From Sulfurifustis variabilis (GTDB taxonomy: Bacteria; Pseudomonadota; Gammaproteobacteria; Acidiferrobacterales; Sulfurifustaceae): 64,000 bases of DNA. A program made the position numbers and the translations under genes. Of this stretch, positions 20,725 to 29,834 are shown piece after piece. Every line of letters starts with the position of its first letter. Within the stretch, counting starts at the first letter, position 1. Location: assembly GCF_002355415.1 (NCBI RefSeq), contig NZ_AP014936.1, positions 1,612,001 through 1,676,000 on the forward strand, read 5' to 3'. A model generated the notes under the pieces. It saw only the letters and a list, made by a program, of their open reading frames with translations, searched no databases and had not been told where the DNA came from.

Positions 20725-21969
20725 TCAGGCGGCCTTGCCGAGCAGGTGGGCGATGCGCGCCGCCGCCGGGGGGTGCGAGTCGTAAAACGCCGAATGCAGC
20801 GGATCGGGCGTGAGCGTCGCGGCGTTATCCTTGTAGAGCTTCACCAGCGCGTTGATGAGGGCCTGTACGTCGCTTTCGCGCGCGGCGAAGGCGTCGGCCT
20901 CGTACTCATGGCGGCGCGAGCTGCGCGCGAGAAGCGGGCTGAGGAAGAACGTGAAAACGGGCCCGACGAGCAGGAACAGGGCGAGCGCCGCGTGATTGGA
21001 AGGATGCGAGACGCCGAGGCCGCCGTAGAACCACGGCTGCCCGATCAACCAGCCGAGCAGGGCGAGCGCGGCGAGGCCGACGAGCGCCATGAGCAGCAGG
21101 CGCTTCGCGATGTGCTTGAGCTTGAAGTGACCGAGCTCGTGCGCGACGACGGCCTCGACCTCCTTCTCGTCGAGAATGTCGAGCAGGCTGTCGAAGAACA
21201 CCACGCGCTTGGCGCGGCCGAAGCCGGTGAAGAAAGCGTTGCCGTGCGCGGTGCGCCGCGAGCTGTCCATGACGAAAATGCCTTCGCTCCGAAACCCCGT
21301 GCGCTCGAGCAGGGACTGCAACCGGCTGCGCAGCGCATCGCGCTCCAGCGGCTTGAAGCGGTTGAAAAGCGGCGCGATGAGAGCGGGATAGGCCCAGACC
21401 ATGAACAGGCTGAAGCCCATCCACAGCGCCCAGACGTAGAGCCACCAGCGGGAGCCCATCGCCTGCATGAGCCAGAGCGCCGCGGCGGCAAGCGGTGCGC
21501 CGAGAACGAGACCGAGCAGGAACTTCTTGAGCAGGTCGCTCGCGAACAGGGCCGGTGTGGAGCGGTTGAAGCCGAAACGCTGCTCGATCACGAAGGTCCG
21601 GTAAAGACTGAGGGGGAGCTCCAGCAGGCCGAGGATCACGAAAAGGCTCACCAGATACAACGTGCCGACGGCGATCTCCGCGTCCAGCAGCGCGCGCCAG
21701 AATCGATCGAGGAGGGAGAGCCCGCCGCCCACCGTGAGCACGAGCAGCAGCACCGCGCCGTAGGCGTCGTCGATCTGCCCGAGACGCGTGCGCGCGACCG
21801 TGTAGTCGGCGGCCTTGCGGTGCGCATCCAGGGGAATGCGGCCCTCGAAGGTGCCCGGCACGGACTGACGACGGGCCTCCACATGGCGGATGTGCCGCCA
21901 TGCCAGCCACAGCTGGGTCGCGAGCATCAGTCCCAGAACCGCGAGGAAGATCGACGTGAACGTATTCAT
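20725..21969 (-). CDS. M48 family membrane metallopeptidase (Ste24/CAAX protease-like)
   Basis: The 414-residue protein has the Ste24-type N-terminal region with several membrane helices and the zinc motif HELGH at about residues 277-281 in VVAHELGHFKLKH, followed by two more helices and the third ligand region with a YEADAFAA motif. Bacterial members probably degrade or process membrane proteins; true prenyl substrates are not expected. The gene diverges from orn with a 53-bp spacer that must hold both promoters. Confidence 0.92.
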   Translation of the reverse strand: MNTFTSIFLAVLGLMLATQLWLAWRHIRHVEARRQSVPGTFEGRIPLDAHRKAADYTVARTRLGQIDDAYGAVLLLVLTVGGGLSLLDRFWRALLDAEIAVGTLYLVSLFVILGLLELPLSLYRTFVIEQRFGFNRSTPALFASDLLKKFLLGLVLGAPLAAAALWLMQAMGSRWWLYVWALWMGFSLFMVWAYPALIAPLFNRFKPLERDALRSRLQSLLERTGFRSEGIFVMDSSRRTAHGNAFFTGFGRAKRVVFFDSLLDILDEKEVEAVVAHELGHFKLKHIAKRLLLMALVGLAALALLGWLIGQPWFYGGLGVSHPSNHAALALFLLVGPVFTFFLSPLLARSSRRHEYEADAFAARESDVQALINALVKLYKDNAATLTPDPLHSAFYDSHPPAAARIAHLLGKAA

Positions 21970-22022
21970 AAAGAAGCGGTGTTATGATCCGTTTTGACCT
22001 AGTTTAACCCTGGAGTTTCAGG

Positions 22023-22592
22023 ATGTCCCAAACGCGTTACGGCGGGCTCGACCCGCACGCGCTGATCTGGATTGACTTAGAGATGACGGGGTTAAATCCG
22101 GAACGGGATCGCATCATCGAGATGGCCACCATCGTCACCGACGCGGCCCTCAACGTCGTCGCGGAAGGGCCGGTGATCGCGGTCCACCAGCCGAGCGAAC
22201 TGCTCGATGCCATGGACGACTGGAACCGGCGCACGCACGGCGCGAGCGGCCTGATCGACCGAGTCAAGGCGTCCGCCGTCGACGAAAGGGAGGCCGAGCG
22301 GCTGTCCCTGGAGTTCCTCGGCCGGTACGTCTCGAAGAACCGCTCCCCGATGTGCGGCAACAGCATCTGCCAGGACCGGCGTTTCCTCGCCCGGTACATG
22401 CCGGAGCTGGAAGCCTGGTTTCACTACCGGAATCTCGACGTCAGTACCCTCAAGGAACTGGCCGCGCGCTGGCGTCCCGACCTGGCCGGCGGGCTCGTCA
22501 AGAAGAATACCCATCGTGCGCTGGATGACATCAGGGAATCGATCGAGGAACTGCGCTACTATCGCGACCGGTTCCTCCGGGTCGAGAAGTAA
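22023..22592 (+). CDS. orn: Oligoribonuclease
   Basis: The 189-residue DEDDh exonuclease finishes RNA decay by hydrolysing di- to pentanucleotides such as pGpG. The first acidic pair is in [11 protein letters not shown] (D18, E20), followed by [18 protein letters not shown] and the late [14 protein letters not shown] that supplies the His and last Asp. It is a gammaproteobacterial-type enzyme of normal length. The start ATG is eight bases after a ggag sequence. Confidence 0.96.
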   Translation: MSQTRYGGLDPHALIWIDLEMTGLNPERDRIIEMATIVTDAALNVVAEGPVIAVHQPSELLDAMDDWNRRTHGASGLIDRVKASAVDEREAERLSLEFLGRYVSKNRSPMCGNSICQDRRFLARYMPELEAWFHYRNLDVSTLKELAARWRPDLAGGLVKKNTHRALDDIRESIEELRYYRDRFLRVEK

Positions 22593-22604
22593 TGGGAGGG
22601 CTCC

Positions 22605-24110
22605 ATGCGGCGTTCGGAAGCGCCCAGAGCAGCGTGCCTCGGCACCTTGCTGATCCTCGCCGCATGCGGCAGCAACGGGAGCGGCGACGGGAGCGTACCA
22701 GGCAGCGGTAGCGGGAGCGGCACCGGCGGCGGCAGCGAGCCGGATACCACTCCGCCCCGCGTGATCGAAACCGACCCTCCTGCCGACGTCGTCGGCGTGC
22801 CCCTGGACCACACTCTGTCGGCTACCTTCAGCGAGGTCATCGACGCGGGGACCGTCGATGAGACACGCTTCGGTCTGAGCGCAAGCGGCGTACCGGTCCC
22901 CGGTGCCGTCGCGACCAGCGGTCGGAGCGTGCGCTTCAACCCGACGCAACCGCTGGCGCGCTCGACCGCCTACACTGCCGTGCTCAGCGGGGCGATCAGC
23001 GACCGCGCGGGCAATCCGCTCGGCGAGGACGTCACCTGGAACTTCGTCGCTGAAACGGACGCGTGGCGAGCGACATCCACCGCATCGGCGCCCGAGGGCC
23101 GCACCCGCCACACCGCGGTGTGGACGGGGAGCGAGATGATCGCGTGGGGCGGCGAAACGACGAACGGGCGGCTCACGAACACCGGCGGACGATACGAACC
23201 GGTGAACGATATCTGGGCGCCCACTCCGCAAACCGGCGCGCCCTTGGCGCGTCGCGACCACACCGCGGTATGGACCGGGACCGAGATGATCGTCTGGGGC
23301 GGCGAGATCGACCTCGGCCAAGTGACGAACACCGGAGCGCGTCACCTACCCGGGAGCGCCGGTTGGGCGGCGACCGCCGACGCTCCCCTGAGCGGCGTGC
23401 CGTTGCCCCGTCGACACCATACCGCCGTCTGGACGGGAACCGAAATGATCGTGTGGGGCGGCGAGACGGGGGGCAACCAGCTCACCAACACCGGCGGGTT
23501 GTATCGGCCGGATCAATGGACTCCGACCGCGCACGGCGCGGGCTCCCGCGCGCCGTTTCCCCGCCGGCATCACAGCGCCGTCTGGACCGGCGAAGAAATG
23601 ATCGTATGGGGCGGCGAGATAACGGGAGGACAGCTGACGAACACCGGGGGGCGTTATCGACCGAGTACGAACACCTGGTCTGAAATTCCGGTAACGAATG
23701 CACCGCTGGCCCGCCGCGATCATACGGCGGTGTGGACCGGATCGGAGATGGTCGTGTGGGGAGGAACCGGCGATTTCGGGATGTTGCAGGACGGTGCGCG
23801 CTATGACCCGGGCACGAACACCTGGACCCTGATCCCGACGACCGACGCGCCGACGTCCCGGGCGGCTCACACGTTCGTCTGGACGGGCTACGAGATGATC
23901 GTATGGGGCGGGCGTGATTCCTTCGACGGGCTGAGCGGCGGGCGGTATCGACCGCTCGCGAACGTCTGGCGAGAAACGGCCATCCCGAATGCGCCGCTGG
24001 CGCGAACCGATCACACCGCGGTGTGGACAGGCAGCGAGATGATCGTCTGGGGCGGACGGAGAAGCGACACGCTCGAACCGACGAGCTCCGGCGGTCGTTA
24101 CGCGCCCTGA
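22605..24110 (+). CDS. Lipoprotein with an Ig-like domain and seven kelch-type repeats
   Basis: The 501-residue product has a lipoprotein signal (lipobox LAAC, near residue 21), a Gly/Ser-rich linker, and an N-terminal Ig-like domain of the SbsA/Big_5 type at about 45-150 (DTTPPRVIETDPPADV, then ATFSEVID and FNPTQPLARSTAYT). From about residue 165 to the end there are seven repeats of about 48 residues with the core HTAVWTGxEMIVWGG and a later TNTGGRY-P. Seven such blades fit a closed propeller; the last repeat stops at GGRYAP, which may pair with the first strand. Surface binding or adhesion is possible, but no partner is known. It is preceded by a good gggagg ribosome site and its stop overlaps that of queG by 13 bp. 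Confidence 0.82.
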   Translation: MRRSEAPRAACLGTLLILAACGSNGSGDGSVPGSGSGSGTGGGSEPDTTPPRVIETDPPADVVGVPLDHTLSATFSEVIDAGTVDETRFGLSASGVPVPGAVATSGRSVRFNPTQPLARSTAYTAVLSGAISDRAGNPLGEDVTWNFVAETDAWRATSTASAPEGRTRHTAVWTGSEMIAWGGETTNGRLTNTGGRYEPVNDIWAPTPQTGAPLARRDHTAVWTGTEMIVWGGEIDLGQVTNTGARHLPGSAGWAATADAPLSGVPLPRRHHTAVWTGTEMIVWGGETGGNQLTNTGGLYRPDQWTPTAHGAGSRAPFPRRHHSAVWTGEEMIVWGGEITGGQLTNTGGRYRPSTNTWSEIPVTNAPLARRDHTAVWTGSEMVVWGGTGDFGMLQDGARYDPGTNTWTLIPTTDAPTSRAAHTFVWTGYEMIVWGGRDSFDGLSGGRYRPLANVWRETAIPNAPLARTDHTAVWTGSEMIVWGGRRSDTLEPTSSGGRYAP

Positions 24111-25186
24111 CCGAGCCGCGCGAGCGCCCATTGCACGTGCTCGCGAACGAGTTCCGAGGGGTGGTGGGAACGCGAGCGCAGTGCGGCGACGACGTCCTCC
24201 GTCGCGCGCGCATTGCCCAAGGCGACCGCAATGTTCCGCAGCCACCCTTCGTAGCCCGTGCGCCGGATCGCGCTTCCCTCGGTTCGCTTCAGGAACTCGT
24301 CTTCGGTCCACGCGAACAGGTCGACGAGCCGCCGCGCATCGAGGCCGTGGCGCGGCGCGAAGTCGCTCTCGCCGGTGATGCGCCCGAAGCGGTTCCAGGG
24401 ACACACGAGCTGGCAGTCGTCGCAGCCGAAGATCCGGTTGCCGATCAGCGGCCGAAGCTCCTCCGGAATCGATCCGCGCAGCTCGATCGTGAGGTACGAG
24501 ATGCAACGACGGGCATCGAGCCGGTATGGCGCGACGATCGCCCGCGTCGGGCAGACATCGAGGCAGGCGCGGCAGGTACCGCAGTGATTGGCGGCCGGCT
24601 CGTCGATCGGAAGCGGCAGGTCGGTATAGATCTCGCCGAGGAAGAACCACGAACCGGCCTCGCGGTTGATCAAATTCGTGTGCTTTCCGATCCAGCCCAG
24701 GCCCGCTTTCTCGGCGATCGCCTTTTCGAGCACGGGGGCGCTGTCGGTGAACACGCGATACCGGAAACCACCGACCCGGGCCTCGATGCGTTCGGCGAGC
24801 TTCTGGAGCCGGGCGCGCAGGACGCGGTGATAGTCGCGGCCGAGGGCGTAGCGCGAGACGAAGGCGGCGACCGGGTCCTCGAGCACCGATCGGGCGGGTG
24901 CGGCCGCGGGAAGATAGTCGAGGCGCGCGGAGATCACGCGCAGCGTGCCGGGGACGAGCTCGTCGGGGCGGCTGCGCCGCGTCCCGTGCGCACCCATCCA
25001 GGCCATCTCGCCATGCCACCCGCGCCCGAGCCAGTCGAGGAGATGCGCTTCGGCCTCCGTCAGATCGGTGTCGGTGATGCCGATGTGCTGAAAGCCGAGC
25101 TCCCGCCCCCAGCCCTTAATCATGCGGGCGAGCTCGCCCGGGTCGGGCCCGATGCGGCGCGTTCCGGCGTCGTTCGCGGTCTCCAT
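24098..25186 (-). CDS. queG: Epoxyqueuosine reductase
   Basis: The 362-residue enzyme makes the last step of queuosine synthesis in tRNA, using cobalamin and two 4Fe-4S clusters. Cluster cysteines are C202, C205, C208 and C212, and C255, C258 and C262 with C228 upstream; the cobalamin-site Asp is in RVFTDSAPVLE (about 148). A HEAT-like C-terminal region follows. ATG 25186 has AGGG three bases upstream; ATG 25198 would add four residues. The gene diverges from nnr with a gap under 20 bp, the arrangement also seen in E. coli, so the two promoters must overlap the opposite coding starts. Confidence 0.95.
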   Translation of the reverse strand: METANDAGTRRIGPDPGELARMIKGWGRELGFQHIGITDTDLTEAEAHLLDWLGRGWHGEMAWMGAHGTRRSRPDELVPGTLRVISARLDYLPAAAPARSVLEDPVAAFVSRYALGRDYHRVLRARLQKLAERIEARVGGFRYRVFTDSAPVLEKAIAEKAGLGWIGKHTNLINREAGSWFFLGEIYTDLPLPIDEPAANHCGTCRACLDVCPTRAIVAPYRLDARRCISYLTIELRGSIPEELRPLIGNRIFGCDDCQLVCPWNRFGRITGESDFAPRHGLDARRLVDLFAWTEDEFLKRTEGSAIRRTGYEGWLRNIAVALGNARATEDVVAALRSRSHHPSELVREHVQWALARLGQGA

Positions 25187-25205
25187 AAGCCCTATCATAT
25201 TACTT

Positions 25206-26717
25206 ATGGCGAAGCTGCTCCGACCCGAGTACCTGTACACGGCCGCGCAGGTGCGCGAGATCGACCGGCAGGCCGTCGAGCTCGAAGGCATTCCGGCGGG
25301 CACCCTCATGGCGAGGGCGGGGGAGGCCACGCTGGCCCTGTTGCGCACGCTCTGGCCGCGCGCCCGACGTCCGGTCGCGGTCTGCGGGAGCGGGAACAAC
25401 GGGGGCGACGGATACGTCCTGGCTCGCCGGGCGAAGGAGGCGGGCCTCGCCCCGCTCGTGCTCGCCGTCGGGCGCCCCGACCAGGGCGCGGCGCGCGCGG
25501 CCTTCGAGGCCTGCGCTCAGGCCGGCGTCGAGATCCGGGATTTCGATCGCGGCGTGCCCGATGACGCCGACGCGATCGTCGACGCGCTGCTGGGGACGGG
25601 ACTGACGCGGGACGTCGGAGGGGCTCATCTGGCCGCCATTGCGGCGATCAACCGTGCCGCGCGCCCGGTCCTCGCCGTCGATGTTCCGTCCGGACTCAAC
25701 GCCGACACGGGTGGCGTGATGGGTGCCGGCGTCCGGGCCGATGCGACGATGACGTTCATCGGCGCCAAGGTCGGGCTCTATACGGGAGCAGGACCGGAAC
25801 TGGCCGGCCGGATCTACCTGGATGACCTCGACGTACCGGACGCGGTTTACGCCGCGACGACTCCGGCCGCCCGACGCATTGCGTTCGAATGGCTGGCCAC
25901 GCTGTTCCGCCCGCGTGCGCGCCACGGTCACAAGGGCGACTACGGGCGCGTACTGGTGGTCGGAGGCGGCGAGACCATGCCGGGCGCAGCGCGACTCTGC
26001 GGCGAGGCGGCCTGCCGCGCGGGCGCCGGGCTCGTGACCGTCGCCGCACATCCATCCAGCGTGGCTGCGGTGGCGGCCGCGCGCGCCGAGCTGATCGTGC
26101 ACGGCGTCGCGCAGCCGGCGGATCTCGCGCCGTTGGTGCGAGCGGCGGACGTGATCGCGATCGGCCCCGGGCTGGGCCGCGACGTCTGGGCGCAACGCCT
26201 GTTCGGCGCCGTACTGGACGCGCGTCGGCCGCTCGTCGTCGACGCGGACGCGTTGAATCTCCTCGCGGCGGAGCTGCAGGAACGCGCGGACTGGATACTC
26301 ACGCCGCATCCCGGCGAGGCGGCGAGGTTGCTCGATTGCGCCGCCCGGGAAGTGCAGGCCGATCGAATGGGCGCAACCCGTGCGCTCGCCGGGCGTTTCG
26401 GCGGCGTGGTGGTGCTGAAGGGCGCGGGCACGCTCGTCGCCGGAAACGCGAAGGACCCGATCGCGCTCTGCGATCGAGGGAACCCCGGCATGGCGAGCGG
26501 AGGCATGGGAGACCTGCTGACGGGTGTGCTGGCGGGACTGGCGGCGCAGGGCATGGGGCTCTACGAAGCGGCCTGCGCGGGCGTTTGGGCGCACGCCGCA
26601 GCGGGCGACGACGCGGCCCGCGGCGGCGAAGCGGGACTTCTCGCCTCCGATCTCCTCCCGTATCTGCGTGCGCGATTGCACTCGCTCCATGTCGACGGTC
26701 TCCCTCCATCTCGCTGA
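25206..26717 (+). CDS. nnr: Bifunctional NAD(P)H-hydrate epimerase/ADP-dependent dehydratase
   Basis: The 503-residue protein repairs hydrated NAD(P)H. The N-terminal epimerase half (about 1-220) has GNNGGDG at 62-68 and the DVPSGLNADTG block; the C-terminal ribokinase-like dehydratase half contains GHKGDYGRVLVVGG, the GPGLGR loop and the ADP/substrate site GNPGMASGGMGDLLTG. The start aligns with the usual beginning of the epimerase domain; an upstream ATG at 25122 would lie inside queG. The tsaE start lies 29 bp before its stop. Confidence 0.95.
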   Translation: MAKLLRPEYLYTAAQVREIDRQAVELEGIPAGTLMARAGEATLALLRTLWPRARRPVAVCGSGNNGGDGYVLARRAKEAGLAPLVLAVGRPDQGAARAAFEACAQAGVEIRDFDRGVPDDADAIVDALLGTGLTRDVGGAHLAAIAAINRAARPVLAVDVPSGLNADTGGVMGAGVRADATMTFIGAKVGLYTGAGPELAGRIYLDDLDVPDAVYAATTPAARRIAFEWLATLFRPRARHGHKGDYGRVLVVGGGETMPGAARLCGEAACRAGAGLVTVAAHPSSVAAVAAARAELIVHGVAQPADLAPLVRAADVIAIGPGLGRDVWAQRLFGAVLDARRPLVVDADALNLLAAELQERADWILTPHPGEAARLLDCAAREVQADRMGATRALAGRFGGVVVLKGAGTLVAGNAKDPIALCDRGNPGMASGGMGDLLTGVLAGLAAQGMGLYEAACAGVWAHAAAGDDAARGGEAGLLASDLLPYLRARLHSLHVDGLPPSR

Positions 26718-27150
26718 CGAAGCGGCGACGGAGCGTCTCGGCGCCAGGCTCGCCGCGGCGCTTCCGGGTATTCGGCTCGTGTATGTCCGCGGCCCGCTCG
26801 GCGCGGGCAAGACGACTCTGGTCCGCGGGATGCTGCGCGCGTTGGGCCACGAGGGTCCGGTGAAGAGTCCGACGTTCACTCTGGTGGAGCCGTACGCCCT
26901 GGATGGCTACCGGCTCCATCACTTCGATCTCTACCGGCTGGAAAACCCCAAAGAGCTGGAGTTCTTGGGCATGCGCGACTACCTTCAAGGCAATGACGTC
27001 TGTGTGGTCGAGTGGCCCGAACGCGCGGGCGGCGTTTTGCCTCCCCCCGACCTTGACGTTATGATTCTGCTCAACAATAACCGGGGACGCAGCGTGCACC
27101 TGGAGGCGCATACCCAAGCCGGCGAAGCGCTGCTCGGCGAATTGAGATGA
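26689..27150 (+). CDS. tsaE: tRNA threonylcarbamoyladenosine biosynthesis ATPase TsaE
   Basis: The 153-residue ATPase supports the TsaD-TsaB complex that forms t6A37. Its P-loop GPLGAGKTT is at 35-43, with VKSPTFTLVEPY and the HFDLYRL segment downstream and VCVVEWPER as the late strand, all family hallmarks. It overlaps nnr by 29 bp and amiC by 4 bp (ATGA), so the three are surely one transcript. Confidence 0.95.
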   Translation: MSTVSLHLADEAATERLGARLAAALPGIRLVYVRGPLGAGKTTLVRGMLRALGHEGPVKSPTFTLVEPYALDGYRLHHFDLYRLENPKELEFLGMRDYLQGNDVCVVEWPERAGGVLPPPDLDVMILLNNNRGRSVHLEAHTQAGEALLGELR

Positions 27151-28457
27151 ATGTCCCGGCCCGCGTCCTCGGCGCCGTTCTCCTCCTTCTGGTCTTCTTC
27201 GCCCCGGCCCACGCGGCGGTGTCGGTACAGAACCTCCGGCAGTGGCGCGCCCCCGATCATACCCGCCTGGTCCTCGACGTCAGCGGTCCGGTCGAGCACC
27301 GCCTGTTCACGCTCTCCGACCCGCATCGCATCGTGGTGGACCTGGAAGACGCCGTGCTCGGCGGCGAGCTGCCCGTGCTCGACGCGAGCGGCCCGCTCCT
27401 CGCGGCGCTGCGTACCGGCCGTCCGGATCCGGGCACGCTGCGCATCGTCCTCGATCTGAAGACGGAGGCGCGACCGCGGAGCTTCCTGCTCAAGCCGGCG
27501 GGACAGTACGGCCACCGTCTGGTGATCGACCTCCACGACCTGAAGGCCGAGGCGGTCGCCACCGCATCCACGGCGCCCGACCGGCGGACGGCGCGCCAGG
27601 CGGGGCCGCGCAACTTCGTGATCGCGATCGACGCCGGTCACGGCGGCGAGGACCCGGGCGCCGTCGGCAGGCGCTATCGCACCTTCGAGAAGACGGTCAC
27701 TCTCGCCGTCGCGCGCGAGCTCGCACGCCGCATGGCGAAAGATCCGACGATGCGCCCGGTGCTGATCCGCGACGGGGACTACTACGTGGGCCTGTCCGAT
27801 CGTTTCAAGAAGGCGCGCGACCATCGCGCGGATGTCTTTGTCTCGATCCATGCGGACGCCGTTCCCGGACGACAGGCGTCGGGTTCTTCCGTTTACGCGC
27901 TCTCCGAGAAAGGCGCAACCGACGCGATGGCAAGGTTCATCGCCGACAAGGAGAATGCCTCGGATCTCATCGGCGGCGTGAGCCTCAACGACAAGGACGA
28001 CCTGCTCGCGAAAGTGCTGCTCGATCTCTCCCACACCAAGACGATCCACGACAGCCTCTCGCTCGGCGACGATCTGCTGACCGAGCTCAAACGTGTGGGG
28101 CCGGTGCACCATCAACGCGTTCGGCAGGCGGGCTTCATGGTGCTCAAGGCGCCGGACATCCCGTCGGTGCTGGTCGAAGTGGCCTTTATCTCCAATCCGA
28201 CCGAAGAGAAGAAGCTTCGCACCGCGGGTTTCCAGCGGCGGTTGGCCGAAGGAATTTATCGAGGTCTCAAGCGGTTCGTCGCGCGCCTGCCGGACGAGCC
28301 GTCGCCCGCGGTCGCGGCCGCCCGCCATCACGTCGTGCGGCCCGGGGAAACGCTGGCGAGCATCGCGCGCCGGTACGAGGTGCAGGCGGAAGTTCTGCGT
28401 TTCGCAAACGAGCTCAGCCGGGAACCGAGCGCGGGGACGCGGTTGCTCATTCCCTGA
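27147..28457 (+). CDS. amiC: N-acetylmuramoyl-L-alanine amidase (AmiC/AmiB type) with LysM
   Basis: The 436-residue precursor has a signal peptide (to about residue 23), an AMIN targeting domain (about 24-135), an Amidase_3 zinc domain (about 155-375) with IDAGHGGEDPGA, the Glu ligand in FEKTVTL and HADA, and one LysM motif at 388-436 (HHVVRPGETLASIARRYEV). It cleaves septal peptidoglycan for daughter cell separation and would be activated by EnvC or NlpD-like factors. In E. coli the tsaE-amiB pair is followed by mutL; here mutL is missing and a transporter gene follows after two bases. Confidence 0.94.
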   Translation: MNVPARVLGAVLLLLVFFAPAHAAVSVQNLRQWRAPDHTRLVLDVSGPVEHRLFTLSDPHRIVVDLEDAVLGGELPVLDASGPLLAALRTGRPDPGTLRIVLDLKTEARPRSFLLKPAGQYGHRLVIDLHDLKAEAVATASTAPDRRTARQAGPRNFVIAIDAGHGGEDPGAVGRRYRTFEKTVTLAVARELARRMAKDPTMRPVLIRDGDYYVGLSDRFKKARDHRADVFVSIHADAVPGRQASGSSVYALSEKGATDAMARFIADKENASDLIGGVSLNDKDDLLAKVLLDLSHTKTIHDSLSLGDDLLTELKRVGPVHHQRVRQAGFMVLKAPDIPSVLVEVAFISNPTEEKKLRTAGFQRRLAEGIYRGLKRFVARLPDEPSPAVAAARHHVVRPGETLASIARRYEVQAEVLRFANELSREPSAGTRLLIP

Positions 28458-28459
28458 CG

Positions 28460-29833
28460 ATGACCGTGCGGCGCACCTCGATCCACGGCGAGTGGTCTTC
28501 GCGCTGGGCGTTCATCCTGGCGGCCGCCGGCTCGGCCATCGGGTTGGGCAACATCTGGAAGTTCCCCTACCTCGCGGGCGAGTACGGCGGCGGGGCCTTT
28601 GTGCTCGTTTACCTTCTCGCCGTGGGGATCGTGGGTCTGCCCATCATGATCGCCGAGATCCTGCTCGGGCGACGGGGGCGCCAGAGTCCCATCAACACCA
28701 TGCGGACGCTCGCCGCAGAGGAAGGGCGGAGTCCGCACTGGCAGTGGCTGGGCTGGATGGGCGTGCTCGCGGGCTTCCTGATCCTCTCTTACTACAGCGT
28801 CATTGGCGGCTGGACCTTCGCCTACGTCGTCCGGATGGCGGGCGGCCTCTTCGCCGGGGCCACGACCGGGACCGTCGACGCCGCCTTCAGCGCGCTCGTC
28901 TCCGACCCCGAGCGGCTGCTCGCCTGGCACACGCTGTTCATGATCATGACGATGATCGTGGTTGCGCGCGGGGTAAAGAGCGGCCTCGAGCGAGCCGTGC
29001 GCTTCATGATGCCGGCGCTGTTCCTGATCCTGCTGCTTCTGGTCGGCTACTCCATGAACACGGGCTATTTCACGGAGGGGCTTCGCTTCCTGTTCGCGCC
29101 CGACTTTGCGCGGTTGACCGGAGCCGGCGTGCTCGCGGCGATGGGCCAGGCGTTCTTCAGCCTGAGTCTCGGGATGGGGGCGATCATGGTGTACGGGTCG
29201 TACCTGCCGCACACGGCTTCGATTCCGCGCTCCGCGATACAGGTCGCCGCCGCGGACACGACCGTCGCGCTGCTCGCCGGTGTCGCGATCTTTCCCATCA
29301 TTTTCGCGAACGGCCTCGACCCGGCCCAGGGTGCCGGCCTCGCGTTCAAGTCCCTGCCGCTCGCCTTCGGACAGATGCCCGGCGGGAGCCTCTTTGGCGC
29401 GCTGTTCTTCGCGCTGCTCGTGTTCGCCGCCTGGACGTCGGCCATCTCGCTGGTCGAGCCGGCCGTGGCTTATCTCGTGGAGAACCGCGGCATGAATCGC
29501 GTGCGGGCTTGCGCGTGGGTAGGCGTCACCGTCTGGTTCCTGGGGCTCGGCACCGTCTTTTCCTTCAATTTGTGGTCGGGGGCGACGCTGTTCGGGCTCA
29601 ACTTCTTCGAAGCCCTGGATTTCCTGACGTCCAACGTGATGCTGCCGCTGGGCGGGCTGCTGATCGCGGTGTTCGCCGCGTGGCGCATGTCGCGGAAGTC
29701 CACCGAGAGCGAGCTGGATGCGGGTCCCACGGGGTACCGGCTGTGGTGGGTGCTGGTCCGTTACGTGACGCCCGTCGCCGTGTTCATCGTGCTGCTGCAC
29801 GTCACCGGACTGCTCGGGCGCCTGGTGGGCTGA
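28460..29833 (+). CDS. Sodium-dependent transporter, neurotransmitter symporter (NSS/SNF) family
   Basis: The 457-residue membrane protein has about 11-12 helices. The first carries the NSS signature GSAIGLGNIWKFPY at about residues 22-35 that forms the sodium and substrate sites, and the N-terminal RxxW gate residues are close by (SRWAFI). Bacterial members import amino acids or osmolytes with sodium. Substrate cannot be assigned. It starts two bases after amiC and ends one base before the converging glnD stop. Confidence 0.92.
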   Translation: MTVRRTSIHGEWSSRWAFILAAAGSAIGLGNIWKFPYLAGEYGGGAFVLVYLLAVGIVGLPIMIAEILLGRRGRQSPINTMRTLAAEEGRSPHWQWLGWMGVLAGFLILSYYSVIGGWTFAYVVRMAGGLFAGATTGTVDAAFSALVSDPERLLAWHTLFMIMTMIVVARGVKSGLERAVRFMMPALFLILLLLVGYSMNTGYFTEGLRFLFAPDFARLTGAGVLAAMGQAFFSLSLGMGAIMVYGSYLPHTASIPRSAIQVAAADTTVALLAGVAIFPIIFANGLDPAQGAGLAFKSLPLAFGQMPGGSLFGALFFALLVFAAWTSAISLVEPAVAYLVENRGMNRVRACAWVGVTVWFLGLGTVFSFNLWSGATLFGLNFFEALDFLTSNVMLPLGGLLIAVFAAWRMSRKSTESELDAGPTGYRLWWVLVRYVTPVAVFIVLLHVTGLLGRLVG

Positions 29834-29834
29834 G

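Noticed and set aside
23101-24100. Tandem DNA repeats in the kelch gene as a recombination hot spot
   Set aside because: The protein repeats are clear but the DNA has diverged enough between blades that it does not form long identical tracts.
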